Shown here: piece by piece, positions 24,411-35,756 of the stretch
Layout: the number at the start of each line of letters is the position of its first letter
How positions within the stretch are numbered: position 1 is the stretch's first letter
The notes under the pieces: model-generated
What the model saw: the letters and a program-made list of their open reading frames with translations, nothing else
What the model was told of the DNA's origin: nothing
Database searches by the model: none
Made by a program: the position numbers and the translations under genes
Assembly: GCF_016545825.1 (NCBI RefSeq)
Contig: NC_052618.1
Location: 60,008,561-60,072,560, forward strand
Direction: 5' to 3'
Source of the DNA: Eucalyptus grandis
Taxonomy: Eukaryota; Streptophyta; Magnoliopsida; Myrtales; Myrtaceae
Length of the DNA: 64,000 nt

Positions 24411-25320
24411 CTTCTTTCCTCTACAAAGTGCAGAGGAGAAGAGAAGTGACTGGAGAAAACATTGGGTACAGTTCATGCTCCCGCGTGGCAAATCTTCGTG
24501 GGACCCATAATCCGGAAAGAAAAAGAGCGCCATTTTGAAAAAAGAGGAGCAAACGGTGGAAGTAGGAGGTGAGCGGCTTCGAGCCGCGGAAGTCGTCGTC
24601 GACCTCCGCCTCCTTCGACGTTGACGACCAGCACCGGCCGAGCGCCCCCTTGTCCGGCGGTACTCGATCTTCGGCGGCGTCGCCGTCGCAGCTCCTGCTG
24701 TCCAGCGGCTCGCGGAGAATGTCCGGGTTTTCTGAAACGCTCCAGTCGTCTCGCGCTCTGTTTTGGCTCCCGATTGAGTTGGGGGATTTGCCTGTTTCGA
24801 ATTTTTGCTTCTTGCTTCGGTCGATTCCTTCTCTGTTGCCAAGCTCTGAGAAGAGAGATTTCCGGATGCAGCTTGCGAAGCAGGATTACTTGGAGCTAAG
24901 ACAAGAGGCGAGAGAACTGCAGGAGTATTCCAACGCGAAGCTCGACCGAGTCACGCGCTACCTCGACGTTCTCGCCAACAAGACGCGAAAACTAGGTGAG
25001 GCAGTGCGGCGTATGTTGTGCCTCGACGCGCGTTTACTTTCTCATTTCGGTTTTTGACAGGTTCTGTGCTTTGTGCTCGTCCGTGAGAAGAGGAAGTTGT
25101 TCAATGAGTTGTTGACATCCAAAGGTCAGTCTTTGGTTTCTTAATTGAGTTCTCCCACTTTCCACAGGAAGCACGTGGAGCGGAAGTACTTGGATACATG
25201 AGCTGATAATTCAGAAAATTTCTAGTTTGAATTGCAATTCATTTTCGGGATGATGTTCCTGTCGGATGGATGGGTAGAGACAGCTTGCTTGTATGGCAAT
25301 TTTGCAGTGTGTGCAGTAGG

Positions 25321-25952
25321 CTAGGTTGCACAGGCACTCTCCCAGACCCTTCATGTCGTGTCCGACACTCCGCCACGTGTCCGATACATTCCAACACGTG
25401 ATCAACTGCCTTCGACGCATGACTTTTGGGTTCTAAATATAAATATATGATAAATAATAAAAAATAATAATAAAAGCTAAAACAAATTTCCAATACTCGT
25501 TTGAAGATGTTGATGTGCTTGAAGTTGCAAATTTTTCACTTGATAAGCGGATATGAAGTCTTTTTTTTTTTTTTCATAAAAAGTGGATAATGTGGATGAA
25601 TGACTTTTTGTTATATTTGATGATGTAATGTTGATTGTTTTTTTTTTTATTGTTACATTTTAAATTTAATAGTGGAACGTGGATTACTTGTTTTTTCCTC
25701 CAAATTTTATGAATTATTACAATGAAATGTAGTTGAATTTGCCAAATTAAAACAATGAATGATATTAACAAATGTAGATTAATTCTAGGCTCTTATTATT
25801 ATTATTATTTAGTTATTTATGCATTTGTATATTAAAATATTTATTTTATATATAACATGTTGGAACGTGTCGAAATTTTCTATTTTTGAAAAATAATGTG
25901 TTGGCGTGGTATGTCATGTCACGTGTCGCGTGTCTGTGTCGGTGCAACCTAG
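25321..25952. mobile_element. MITE-like element with terminal inverted repeats
   Basis: The left end CTAGGTTGCACAGGCAC and the right end GTCGGTGCAACCTAG are inverted repeats. Pairing extends imperfectly for about 80-100 bases (for example CGATACATTCCAACACGT against ACATGTTGGAACGTGTCG). The centre is AT-rich and codes for nothing. Flanks GTAGG and GTAGTAGG suggest a short target duplication whose length I cannot fix. It sits in a former intron of the kinesin pseudogene. Confidence 0.65.
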
Positions 25953-26074
25953 GTAGTAGGTGGACAAAACTTGAGTTTAACGAGTAAGATTGAGTTGGAA
26001 TATGAATGATAGAGTTTTAGTGATGGAGTGCAGATTAACTTGAGATCGCACTGCTAGTTGCCAGTTGTGATGCA

Positions 26075-26258
26075 TTTTTTTTTTTTTTGATGACTCAGAA
26101 ACCCGTAAACCGACAGCCGGCGGGTAAACCCTGGGACCCATGGAGGAACTCACCACCCCGTGAAGCGGGTAAGTCCACCTACGGCATGCTGAGGATTCGA
26201 ATTTCTCCCCTTTGTGAGGAAGAGAAAGCCCGAAGCAAGCAGCGCCATTCACGGTGGT
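26075..26258 (-). mobile_element. tRNA-derived SINE with poly(A) tail and target duplications
   Basis: On the minus strand the element ends in a poly(A) run (T run at 26075-26088 on the plus strand). It contains ATTCGAATCCTC, a good match to the pol III B box GTTCGAATCC; the A box is weak. Flanking direct repeats AGTTGTGATGCA (26063-26074) and AGTTTGTGATGC (26259-26270) fit a target-site duplication of about 12 bp. It lies in a former intron of the kinesin pseudogene. Confidence 0.7.
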
Positions 26259-27755
26259 AGTTTGTGATGCGTTTTAATGATCATTATTAGTCTGAAAAAT
26301 TGAGCTGTTTGTTAGTTCATGACTGATTATGCCTCAGAGATTCATTAATTTGTAAATGGAGACTAGATATCAAGAACGGTAATGATTTTTTACTCTGTGT
26401 ATCTTCTTCCTCCTCTGTTAGGATCAGTATGATACTTTGGTTGATGGTTACATAGAAATTAAATCTCTTGGATTAAACTAATGGAAGAACTCCCAGAAAT
26501 ATGATTTTCAGAAAAGAGTCCAGTAACTTGTGATGTAATTTCCATTTAAACTCCTTTCACATCATCAATTCACCATTGATTGCCCAATCACTGGATTGGT
26601 CGACCTAAGTTATACTAATAGTGTTTAAGTGAGAAGGACAGATCATCTTCAAGCCATTTGGTTGGCTATGAGCGCAGGAGGTGCACACACGTTAATTGGG
26701 CTATTTGTGAGTTAGTTGCTGAGGGACTATAGTTCAATTGGTTACTCTCTAATGGAAGCACAAAAATCGATCAAGATAGTGAATTCCTCTGTTCTTTGTG
26801 TGCTCTCTTTTCTTACTATAATAATTTGTTTCAACAGCTCTTCTCTTCAATTTCCAGTCCTCCCTTTTTGAGGCTGTAGAAGTTTTTTGGTCAGAAATTT
26901 ATGGGTATTTTCCTTTCCTATAATGATTTGAAGATGCTTTTAATTACAGGGAACATAAATGTATTCTGTCATTCGAGACCATTATTTGAAGATGAAGGTC
27001 CCTCTGTTGTAGAATTCCCTGATGATCTTACTATCCGCATCGACACTGGTGATGAGACCGGTACCAATCCTAAGAAAGATTATGAATTCGACAGGGTGTA
27101 TGGACCTCATGTTGGACAGGGTGAGCTAGAAAATGATTAATTTTGTTACATAACAGGCAACATTTGAATTTTTTTTTTTGGGTATATACTAGTTACATGG
27201 TTGGTTTGCGTGGAGGTTTGTTATCTTACAGTAGGACTGGTGCATGTGCAGCTGATATATTTAATGATGTTCAACCGTTGGTTCAAACAACTTTGGATGG
27301 ATTTAATGTGTCAATGTTTGCTTATGGACAAAGTAACTCAAGAAAGACGCACCCTACGGTTTCTCTCTCTCTCTCAAACATGCTCCCACTGGATATTATC
27401 TCCCTATGAGCTAAATATTCAAATATTTGGGTATGGCTTTTTAGATAAAGTATTTTGTTTTTTATTCTTATTGCATTCAAAAGGGTAGTGATATGGAATG
27501 GTTTTGTGAATTATGCATGTATAGCTGCCATTATCTATTATTTGCATATGCAATCTATTTGTATCAGAAAAAAGTTTAGAGAACCAAAAACAAAACAAAA
27601 ATATTTTTTGTAAGTGATGCACACCATATTTATTATTTGCATATGCAATCTATTTGTGGAAGATTTATATCAAGTAATTATATCTAGTAACTTTTCACTA
27701 TATGTCAAAAAACAGAATATTTATTCTCCATACTCTGACAAAAAAAAAAAAAAAA

Positions 27756-27998
27756 GTATTCTGCGTCATACACAACATGCTCAAGAAGCCACTCCACTAA
27801 CGCGACAGCAAATTGTTTTTCTTCTGTGTCTTTTAAGAACTGCGTTCACAGAAAGCAGATTATCTTCAGCTTCATTGGCAAACCATCAACAACTGTTCCT
27901 CCCCGGACAAAATGCAGAATCTCTTGGGAAGCCATTCCGTCAAACAACACCTGAAGGAAAGCAGAGAGAAATGTTCCTCCAACCGCAGCCTCAGCCAT
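27756..27998 (-). pseudogene. CC-NBS-LRR (RPP13-like) resistance gene fragment, N-terminal Rx_N part
   Basis: Read on the minus strand from an ATG at 27998: MAEAAVGGTFLSAFLQVLFD, then GMASQEILHFVRG, GLPMKLKIICFL, and after a frame break DTEEKQFAVALVEWLLEH and VVYDAEY. This is the start of the coiled-coil Rx_N domain of CNL intracellular immune receptors (family consensus NAVLNDAEEKQ...VYDAEDLLDE). A one-base shift puts a TGA where SVNAVL is expected, and a second shift restores the frame. It stops at a T tract (minus strand) with no NB-ARC domain. It is only about 80 codons long, so a dead fragment. Confidence 0.75.
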
Positions 27999-28751
27999 TT
28001 CCGTTGTTTCCTAATAGATAGGAAATGAACCGTAGAAAAATGTGTTGTGAATAGGGGTTGCGTTGGTGCCTTCTGTGGAACAACCTAGTAGTGTTGTGGC
28101 CCCAAAGGACCAATAGACTCTCATCTTTAGATGTCTGAAACCAATCTTGAATATATTTATTCTGGAGAGAAAATTCAGGAAAATTCTGTACTACGGCAGT
28201 TTGAGTCATGGAGACTCACAAGTATTGACATCTTATGTACCCTCAAAATTTGGCACTTGTAAGTCAATTTTGTGTTTGCACATCAAAGAAAATCTGTATA
28301 ACTTCACTCACGGAAAAGGGAAAACCTTTGCAATGCTTCCTCTGAGAAGCCACCATCTGACCTCTGGACATAATAGAACCTTGATCACTCACAAGTAGCT
28401 GATTCAACTCGAGTCACGGTGATTCTAGTAAATAGCTATGCGTACAGGACGGGACATCATCAATTGCCTTAGACAATCGTCTAAGCCTTTTGGAAAACTT
28501 TGAAGTTAGCTCAAATGGTGGCGGCAAAACCCATAGCACTCAAAACCAATTAAACGTTAGATGAAGTGAACATCGTATGTTGATGATCTCACAAACTGCA
28601 CATGCAGCTGAATCCCAACTTCAGGAGATTATACACAGAGGAGAGGACATCTATTTTACCTGAAGGGGAAAATCTCGCCCTTAGATGGAGAAAGAACTAC
28701 ATCTCAATGTTGTGCAGAAACATAAATGAAAAACAGAAAGTAGGATGCCCT

Positions 28752-28793
<42 letters not shown>

Positions 28794-28827
28794 CACACAC
28801 TGAGAAACACACATACCTGTTGATGAC
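27999..28827. other. Unassigned sequence with CT microsatellite
   Basis: I recognise no gene here. It may include the upstream flank of the CNL fragment. A (CT)n run lies at about 28757-28789. Confidence 0.5.
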
Positions 28828-29021
28828 CAGTCATTCGCATTTTTGGGTGCTTGTTGACAGAAGGTTCCTAAAAAATATGGTAAAATCATCAGATCCAGAG
28901 ACCAATCTTTCAGGAGCATTGCCAACAGTCATTCGCATTTTTGGGTGCTTGTTGACAGAAGGTTCCTAAAAAATATGGTAAAATCATCAGATCCAGAGAC
29001 CAATCTTTCAGGAGCATTGCC
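28828..29021. repeat. 98-bp tandem duplication
   Basis: Two copies of a unit starting CAGTCATTCGCATTTTTGGG, at 28828-28925 and 28926-29021, are essentially identical by eye. The near-identity suggests a recent event. It lies just outside the duplicated NOTCHLESS segment. Confidence 0.9.
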
Positions 29022-29070
29022 TTTCATTTTATGTTTATCAACAAAATACAGAAGTTCACTTAACAGTTAA

Positions 29071-29746
29071 CAGAAAGTAGAACTACAAATGTGCATAGAC
29101 CCAAAGGGAGAAAATCACCACAAGGGGGGAGAACATGCAGAGACCAAAAACACACAGGGACTGACTAATGCATACCAAATTGTACGCAAATAATGTGCAG
29201 AGAGAAATAACCTATGCATACTAGGTTGTATAAGCAAATAAATGAGCAGAGAGAGATAAATGCGTAATTCATTGATTCATGATGAAGATGATTTGACATA
29301 ATAACAGTTATGCACTTGCTTCATTTCTTCAGCAGATGAATACTGTCTTCCAGTGTGATCAAAAGCTCCAGTCCGAAGGACATATTCGGTGCTCAGAGCA
29401 AGGAAGTTAACCCAATGTCCATGACCCTACAACAAACATTTTACATAGATAAGGATGATCATGAAAAAAAGAAGAGAGGGATCTAGCAGCAACTTAGATT
29501 AAGAATGCGGACTTGGCAGTAGAAACCAAGAAAAGACATTACCACACCAGCCATGAAAACTAAACTCCAACCTAAATATGCAGATCATGTCTAAGTGACA
29601 TAAAAAAATAGTGGTATTTCCATTCTTAAGGTCAAACCCTCCTGAGAACTAAACAATGAAAAAGTTCGAGGACATGATATCAATTAGTAATGGGTAGGTC
29701 ACTAGGTGCCAAACTGCCTCCTGGCACCAAAGAGATCGAGTGAATG
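29071..29746. repeat. Duplicated segment, copy A (partner 36194-36869)
   Basis: This 676-bp stretch matches 36194-36869 base for base with only scattered substitutions, in the same orientation. Both carry one NOTCHLESS exon on the minus strand. The match begins at CAGAAAGTAGAACTAC and ends at GATCGAGTGAATG. Confidence 0.9.
29316..29426 (-). pseudogene. NOTCHLESS (NLE) single-exon fragment
   Basis: NLE is a WD40-repeat protein of 60S ribosome biogenesis. On the minus strand, after GTTGTAG, the exon reads GHGHWVNFLALSTEYVLRTG, then AFDHTGRQYSSAEEMKQ, and stops at a GT donor. That is 37 codons, in frame and with the conserved Trp. No neighbouring NLE exon is present on either side, so it cannot make a WD40 protein. 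It belongs to the duplicated segment shared with the larger NLE pseudogene at 36.4-37.6 kb. Confidence 0.8.
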
Positions 29747-30607
29747 TGCAGTGATCTATTTCCGTTTTCTCATCCTTCTTGCATTTGAATTTGAATAGGC
29801 AAGGAAACACCGCATTAAATGGGGAAAATGACAACACTATCATGTGTTCATGTTCTTCTATTTGAGCAGATTTGACCTCTCCGTGTATTTAATTCTACAT
29901 GAGGTCATCAAGTTCACTGTATATGCTAATAGACATTGGCCAATTGGCCCAAAACTGCTGCTTAATGAGTGGCATACAATCTTCTTTTTCAAAATGATAT
30001 AACATGGTATGGATGTAAAAAGGTTGCTTTGCTTCTCATACTAGAATTACTTGGATGTAACAGTAATGGAAAAAATATTATTTGCATTTAATACATTAAG
30101 ATCTAGTGCACATGATTGCACATGATATGTTGAATCATATAGATTTCACGTGAGATTCATGCACTCGGTTTGCTCTTTCTAGTGCAAGTAATAATATCTC
30201 GCTGCAGTGATTCTAAAGCAAAATGGCTTTATAAAGGCAAGAAAAAAAAAGGCCCACACCAAATGAGGTAGAAATGGGACTACAGTATCCCAAATGTATA
30301 TAATGTGGCAACAATTAAGAAAAAAAGAGGGTAAAACGGATTTCAGGAAAACGTCGTTATCGACAAACTCCGAGTATGGGCCAATCAATCCCTAACAGCC
30401 TAGTGAGAAAAGCCGTGCATCCATACAAAACAGAACTCGGGATTGTTCCGCCAACTTTCTGCTCCTTTTTATTAAAACCACATAAACTATCCTGCGTCAT
30501 TTTGTTTCCGTCTGATGCTTGGATGATAGGAAAAACGAGAAAAGTACACATCTTCATATAAATAAACGACCAAGATAAAACAAAAGAATAAAAGAGATTT
30601 CATTTAC
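29747..30607. other. No gene recognised
   Basis: AT-rich sequence between the duplicated NLE segment and the polyamine oxidase pseudogene. Later exons of the polyamine oxidase should be here but I cannot find them. Confidence 0.5.
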
Positions 30608-32399
30608 CTTATTGAGTTGAAGACGACTGTCCAAAATCTTGCCCCCTGACGTGAAGAGAAAATCTTGCGCCATTTTGTACGGCAAATCCTCATATCCCCT
30701 CTCATCCGCCACTAATCAAGGAAAATCGATATAGGCTGGACCTCCGCCGGAAGAAAACGAGAGGGAAAAGCTCATCGGCGTGTATAAATCCTCTGGTTAA
30801 AATGAATAGTGTGAAAGGCATATTAACTAAAGGATTGGGTGTGTCAGGAAGCAGGTGAGACATTGACCGGAACAAAAGAAGGGCAGACGGGACAAAAATT
30901 TCACCAACGACGACCTCATCCCGACTGACGAGTGACTCGGTGAGATAGAGGTTTTAGCTTCTCTGGGGAAGAAACCAAATAACATGAAAGAAAAAAGCAG
31001 AAGAAGAGCAGAAGAAGAACAGGAGAAGAAAAAGATGACAGAGCACGTTCTTCTACTTTCGACTCATTAAGGCGACTAACCCGGCATCTCGAAGTCGTGA
31101 AGAATGAAGTCGATGGCAGGTTCAATTGGCGTCTTCGGCGTCCTAAACGTGCACCCAAAAAAAAAAAAAAAAAAAAAAAAAGAGAGAGAGAAAACAAATC
31201 ACGCGCGGCGGCGAAGAACAAAATCTGGAGGCACGAAAATTGCGCAAGAGAGGGGCATTACGAGGGAGGTTCTGTGTCTCTGGAGAAGTCGCCATCACGA
31301 TCCGTTTCCTGCTGGTTTCGGAGATTCTCAATGGCCGAGTCCACTGCCTTTTTGTACGAGTCAGCGGCGAGTCCACTCGGGAATATCTTACCACTGGAAA
31401 CAAACAAACGAACTCCGTCAGCATCGAGACTCAACTCTACTACTTGGCGGACGGTGAATAAAAGAATTGCGGAACTCGTCATCCGCCGTGTCTCGTTACA
31501 TCTCTCTCGTCAGATTCACGCCCGAACGCCACAAATGCCGCACAAAGACGAAGCTTAAAATCGAAACGACAAGCAACGCGCCAAGCGGCGAGCCGCTAAA
31601 ATACACCGCGAAGCCAAAAATGGTCAAAATCTCCAACGAGTCCTTCTAGTTAATTCGTAATTCGCTCACCGGCTCCAATGTGAATTTGTCGCGACCACCG
31701 AAAAACTCAAGAAAGAAGAAAAGAAAAGAATGGAGGAAGAGAGTGAGAGAGAGAGAGAGAATCGGACCTGCGATCGTTGATGTTATAGCGAGCATTACCG
31801 TAATCGGAGAAGCACGTCCGGAGCGACGACTTGGCGGCGAGCTCCCAGACGGGATTCGGCACCTTGCCGCCGACGCCGACGATCCAGCCGGCGCCGAGCT
31901 CCACCGACACGCCTCCGAAGGCCTCATTGCGGATCCTGCCTCCGATTCGCTACGTCGCCTCTAGTATGAGGATGTCCTCCACCCGATTCTCCGCCAGGCC
32001 GTGAGAAGGCGTCGAGTCCGCGACAGACGCAAAACAAAGGACCGAGGCGCACCGGCACGCCGCCGCCGCCTTAATCCAATAGAGTCAGAACACCTTTCTA
32101 TCCAAAAGAAATGGTGCTCGATGAAAGGATCCAGATTCCACACTATGCTGTCTGTGGGCTGGGGAGAGAGCTGCTCTGCGAAGCTGGGCGTTCAGTGTTC
32201 TTATGGAGGAACCATAGACGAAAGAGAATGGAAAGGGCCTTCAAAAAAGAGCGAGGGGGGCAACCAACGTCTCTATGTTGTCGTGAACCGCGTACCAGTC
32301 TCGCAACAGTACTGGCGCAAAAGGATTATCTCGTACGTACCGTTTTTTCCAGATGCCAGCGCCGACGATGATCACGGAGGAGCGAGACGGGGGATCTAT
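30608..32399 (-). pseudogene. Polyamine oxidase (PAO1-like) pseudogene, 3' half missing
   Basis: PAO1-type enzymes are FAD-dependent oxidases that back-convert or oxidise spermine. Minus-strand pieces: about 32399-32350, PPSRSSVIIVGAGI, the start of the FAD-binding Rossmann motif, with ATA where the start ATG would be; 31997-31768, LAEN then VEDILILEAT, a TAG stop, [40 protein letters not shown] and [14 protein letters not shown]; from 31393, GKIFPSGLAADSYKKAVDSA then IENLRNQQ; and 30711-30608, [20 protein letters not shown] then [14 protein letters not shown]. Splice borders still look good, and the exon 1/2 junction restores AGT-GGT. Between the first two pieces the sequence is garbled, the exon before 30711 is missing, and all of the C-terminal half is absent. 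Confidence 0.82.
31154..31193. repeat. Poly(A)/(GA) tract
   Basis: A run of about 25 A followed by AGAGAGAGAG. Simple sequence inside a former intron. Confidence 0.9.
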
Positions 32400-34599
32400 G
32401 AGAGAGCTAGAGAGAGATGATCACGGGGGGCACAATTGTGGCGTTCGGGGAGATGGACTGTGTTGGAGGAAGAGAGTGCTGAAATAGCGGGGATGGGGTT
32501 TATATAGTTTTCTTCTTCTGGGATTTTGTAAACGATATCTCTTCCTCTCTTTTTTAAATAATCGCTCATTGTTATCTTAAAAGAAAAAAATGGGAGATTC
32601 AAATCCCCATCTTCTCAAGAGATTGGAATGATGAGGATTTAGTTTCAGAAGTAGATTTGCAGGTCAAAAATCTGGGTAGGAATAAAGTAGGATCGATAAA
32701 AAAAAAAAAATCTATTATTATTTTTACGAAAATGTTTTTCAAATTTTTTATTTTTCACGAAACAAACGGAGTTTACAAAATAACCACCTTCTCAATGGGG
32801 TTTAGCAATTTAACTTACGCATTGGTTTTTTTAGTTGATGTTGTGGATTCATTATCCCTTTAGTGTCCGAGATTATGCATAATTTTCAATTTCAAACATA
32901 TGATGGACTGTCATACATACATACGTAGTTACTAGCATTGGTAGGAAAGAGTTATTTTATGAGCCGTTTAGCATCCACATGATTGATGTGATATAACCGA
33001 TCAATCACTTCACTTACTGCTATATCTCAATTCAAAAGTCACTTAATTTTGAAATCACTTTTGTCATTGATTTGTTACGCCAATTACAAATTATTTTAAA
33101 AGGTATCACGAAATACCTCCTTCATTTACTAGAAAATTATGGCTCTATCTTCCAACTAAATTTTCGATCTGCCATCGAATATCTACAGAAGTATTTACTC
33201 TGCCATAAAAGTTCGAATTATAAAGTATTCGAATGCAAAAAGAAAATGTGTTAGATTTGTAAAAGCTATATAGAGATAAAAAGTTTGAAGTGCCAATATA
33301 TATTCTAAAGCATAGGAGATACTCCACGTTAAATGATAATCAAACTGACGGTTTTTCTTTTTTAAATGCTACACGTTCTAACATGAGAAGGTCAAAAGGG
33401 GTACACTGGAATCGGGTGAGGTGGATAAAGGCCGAATGGGAATCTTGCAAGGAAATTGAAAAAATTAAAATTAAAATGTGGCTAGAAAAGCCTTTTTTTA
33501 AGGGGAGGGGTGAAATTGAGGGGAATTGTGAGGAGGCGTGGGTCAATGTCAAAGAACCTGAAAGGCATTGACGCGGAAGCACCAAACTCGTGCGTCCCTG
33601 GTGTCGCTGTTGGCCGTGACGACTATACCCTTTTTTGTATCCCCGCCCCGCATAATAATTTTATCTCATTGCATGTGGGAGCGCGAGCAACCCTTTAAAG
33701 AATTTTGGTTCTTAGTCCTGATTTTCTTTTATTGCTCAGCTTCAAGGAATACCCATTTCAATTGTCATTTTTTTTTAGTTAAATACATAGCTGTCTCAAT
33801 GTTGTCAATACTTTGTGTGTCGCTAGAAATTAGGATCGAACCCAATTAGTGAAATACCTTTCACTCAAGGTTGATCTTTGGCTTTTTTTATGTTCGATAT
33901 GATTCGGACGACAATTGAGGATCGAGAACAACTAAATCTAAAGAAAAGGACATGCAAATTATTGGAGTGTTTTTTTTTTTGGGTAAAATGCAAGTTATTA
34001 GAGTTGAAATATTGATAGACGGAGAAAATGCATAGGATTGTGTTGATGATCATGAACACTTTTATAATGCACACACTAACTTTCAAACTTCTAAAGATAA
34101 GATTCCAAAACTTTCGAATCCGATAGAGATATATTTGCTTCATATATATCGTCGATACAACTCATAAACAATTGACATTCTAATTACAATTACAACCATT
34201 TCTCCATAACTTTATGTCGAAGTCATCCACATGCGGTTACAACTCCTTGAATGCTACAGTGCTCAACCCTCGATTGGCATATTGATCTTGAGTCGATATC
34301 TACCCTCTACTTCTTTTCTTCTTTTTCCCATGTCTAACACTTAGCCAAACCAATTAAATGATAATTGACAATCAATCGCTACTGTATGTTGATAATCATA
34401 TACCTCAATCATGGATAGTCATCATATCATCGTCAAGTAATTATGTTGTCGGTAAGTTATTGATAACCAAATCAAACAAAACATTGAGTTCTTTACTCAT
34501 TGAAATGAGCATCATACCGATTACAAAGATGGCCATTTTATGGAGTAAACAAGTTGGGACTATTTAAACACAATCAAAGTAATAATCAAGATAATTCAG
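32400..34599. other. No gene recognised
   Basis: About 2.2 kb of AT-rich DNA. It contains the former upstream region of the polyamine oxidase pseudogene (a GA-rich stretch near 32400-32420) and several T tracts. I see no convincing exon on either strand. Confidence 0.5.
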
Positions 34600-34920
34600 G
34601 CAATTCACTCGATTAGCAAACTCTGGGGAGAACAAGGGTATATGATCTTCAAAATTGACCTTCAGAAGGCTTATGGTAGACTTAAGTGGTCCATTGACCT
34701 TGAGAAGGTGTATAGTAGACTTAAGTGGTCCTTCATCGAGGAGGCTCTTCCCATTTCAGGTGTTTGAGGTTCTTCCCATGTCAGGTGTTTAAGGCTCTTC
34801 ATCAACATCGAGGAGGTCCTTCACCGAGGAGGCTTTTCATGGAAAAGCAAGATGGAGGATTTCTTTCCAATCAAGGAAATACAAGGTGATCCTCTCTCAG
34901 GACGTTTCCATTTGTTTTGC
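34600..34920 (+). mobile_element. LINE reverse transcriptase fragment
   Basis: The + strand reads KLWGEQGYMIFKIDLQKAYG, RLKWSIDLEKVYSRLKWSF and IEEALPISGV, then a stop. After further frame breaks comes IQGDPLSGRFHLFC. KIDLEKAYDRLKWSF and QGDPLSP are hallmarks of plant L1-type reverse transcriptase. The stretch between is deleted and scrambled, and IDLxKxYxRLKWS is present twice in tandem (about 34657-34740). Dead remnant. Confidence 0.7.
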
Positions 34921-35756
34921 GGAATATCAACAAATTGGGAAATGTTTTCCTAATTTATTTAATAATTATAATAATTTTGGACAAAATCCTGCGGATAATG
35001 CCTACAAGATTCATGAAATGAATATTGACATCCAATGTTCTAATTCAAATAACTAATTTTAAATAAATAAATAAATAAAAATAAAAACTGCCTAAGGGGA
35101 CTCAAGAAGACAGCGGCGTTGACGGCGTAAGTGCGGGCTGGACCAGCAGCGGGATGGGTGAGCAAGTCGCAAGCGGTGGCGCGGCGAGCGTCGGTGGATG
35201 GCGAGCAGAGCAATGATGAGTGCTGTAGGCGTCGCCGGGGCAGCAGCAGCATGCGGCTCGAGCTTGGAGCAGCGGCGGAGCCTGCAGTAGAGGAGGGTCC
35301 GGCGACGGTACGTGGCGCAGGCGTTCGGGCAACAGCGAAGGTGAGCGAGCAGCAGGTCATTGGTCGTTGGGTGCCGCAGGTGGAGGTGAGGCGGCGGTGC
35401 AGTCGCGGTGAGGCGCAAGTAGCAGATCGCGGGCCGACGGGTGAGCAGCAGTGTCGGACACTAGGTTGCTGAAAGGAGGATGGTGGCGAGTGGGCTGCTG
35501 CGGGCCGAGTTGCAGAAGGCAGAGGCGAGACGAAGTGGCGTTGGGCGGAGGCTGAGCATCAAAGGGTTTGGCACTTAGTGCCGTAAGTCGGCGGGCTGTC
35601 GGGTGTCGGGGGTGACATGCGGCGACGGTAGGGACGCTTAGGCGGAGGGCAGCGGTGCTCATGGGTTGCAACAGCGTTGGCGGTGGCGCTCATGGGCTGC
35701 TGGCGTCAAACGAGCAAGGGCGAGAGCGTTGGATCGTTAGGCGGAGACAGCGAGTG
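34921..35756 (+). mobile_element. Fragment of the older LTR-like repeat
   Basis: The interval 34960-35060 matches the flanks of LTR copy 4 (GATAATGCCTA...GACATCCAATGTTC) without the insertion. The GC-rich part from 35100 shares the GGACCAGCA(A/G)CGGGATGG phrase with 23675-23700. Ends are not defined and no coding sequence is supported. Confidence 0.55.

Larger units (their letters stand above)
24557..27358 (+). pseudogene. KAC-type kinesin (KIN-14) pseudogene
   Basis: Working KAC proteins are C-terminal-motor-class kinesin-like proteins needed for actin-based chloroplast movement. Fragments in order: exon 1 from 24557 (VSGFEPRKSSSTSASF) with a TAG stop at 24563-24565 where the family has a Trp or Asn-Trp; 24872-24995 (LAKQDYLELRQEARELQEYS then NAKLDRVTRYLDVLANKTRK); 25061-25124 (EKRKLFNELLTSKG, start degraded); 26950-27120 (GNINVFCHSRPLFEDEGPSV ... 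YEFDRVYGPHVGQ); and 27252-27358 (DIFNDVQPLVQTTLDGFNVS then AYGQSNSRKT). The P-loop, normally GQTNAGKT, reads GQSNSRKT, so the ATP site is broken. Everything after the P-loop exon is missing. The third intron holds a MITE and a SINE. Clearly dead. Confidence 0.85.

Noticed and set aside
23804..24538. Open frames on both strands (up to 163 codons) before the kinesin pseudogene.
   Set aside because: GC-rich older LTR-like repeat; Gly/Arg or Pro/Ser low complexity, no motif.
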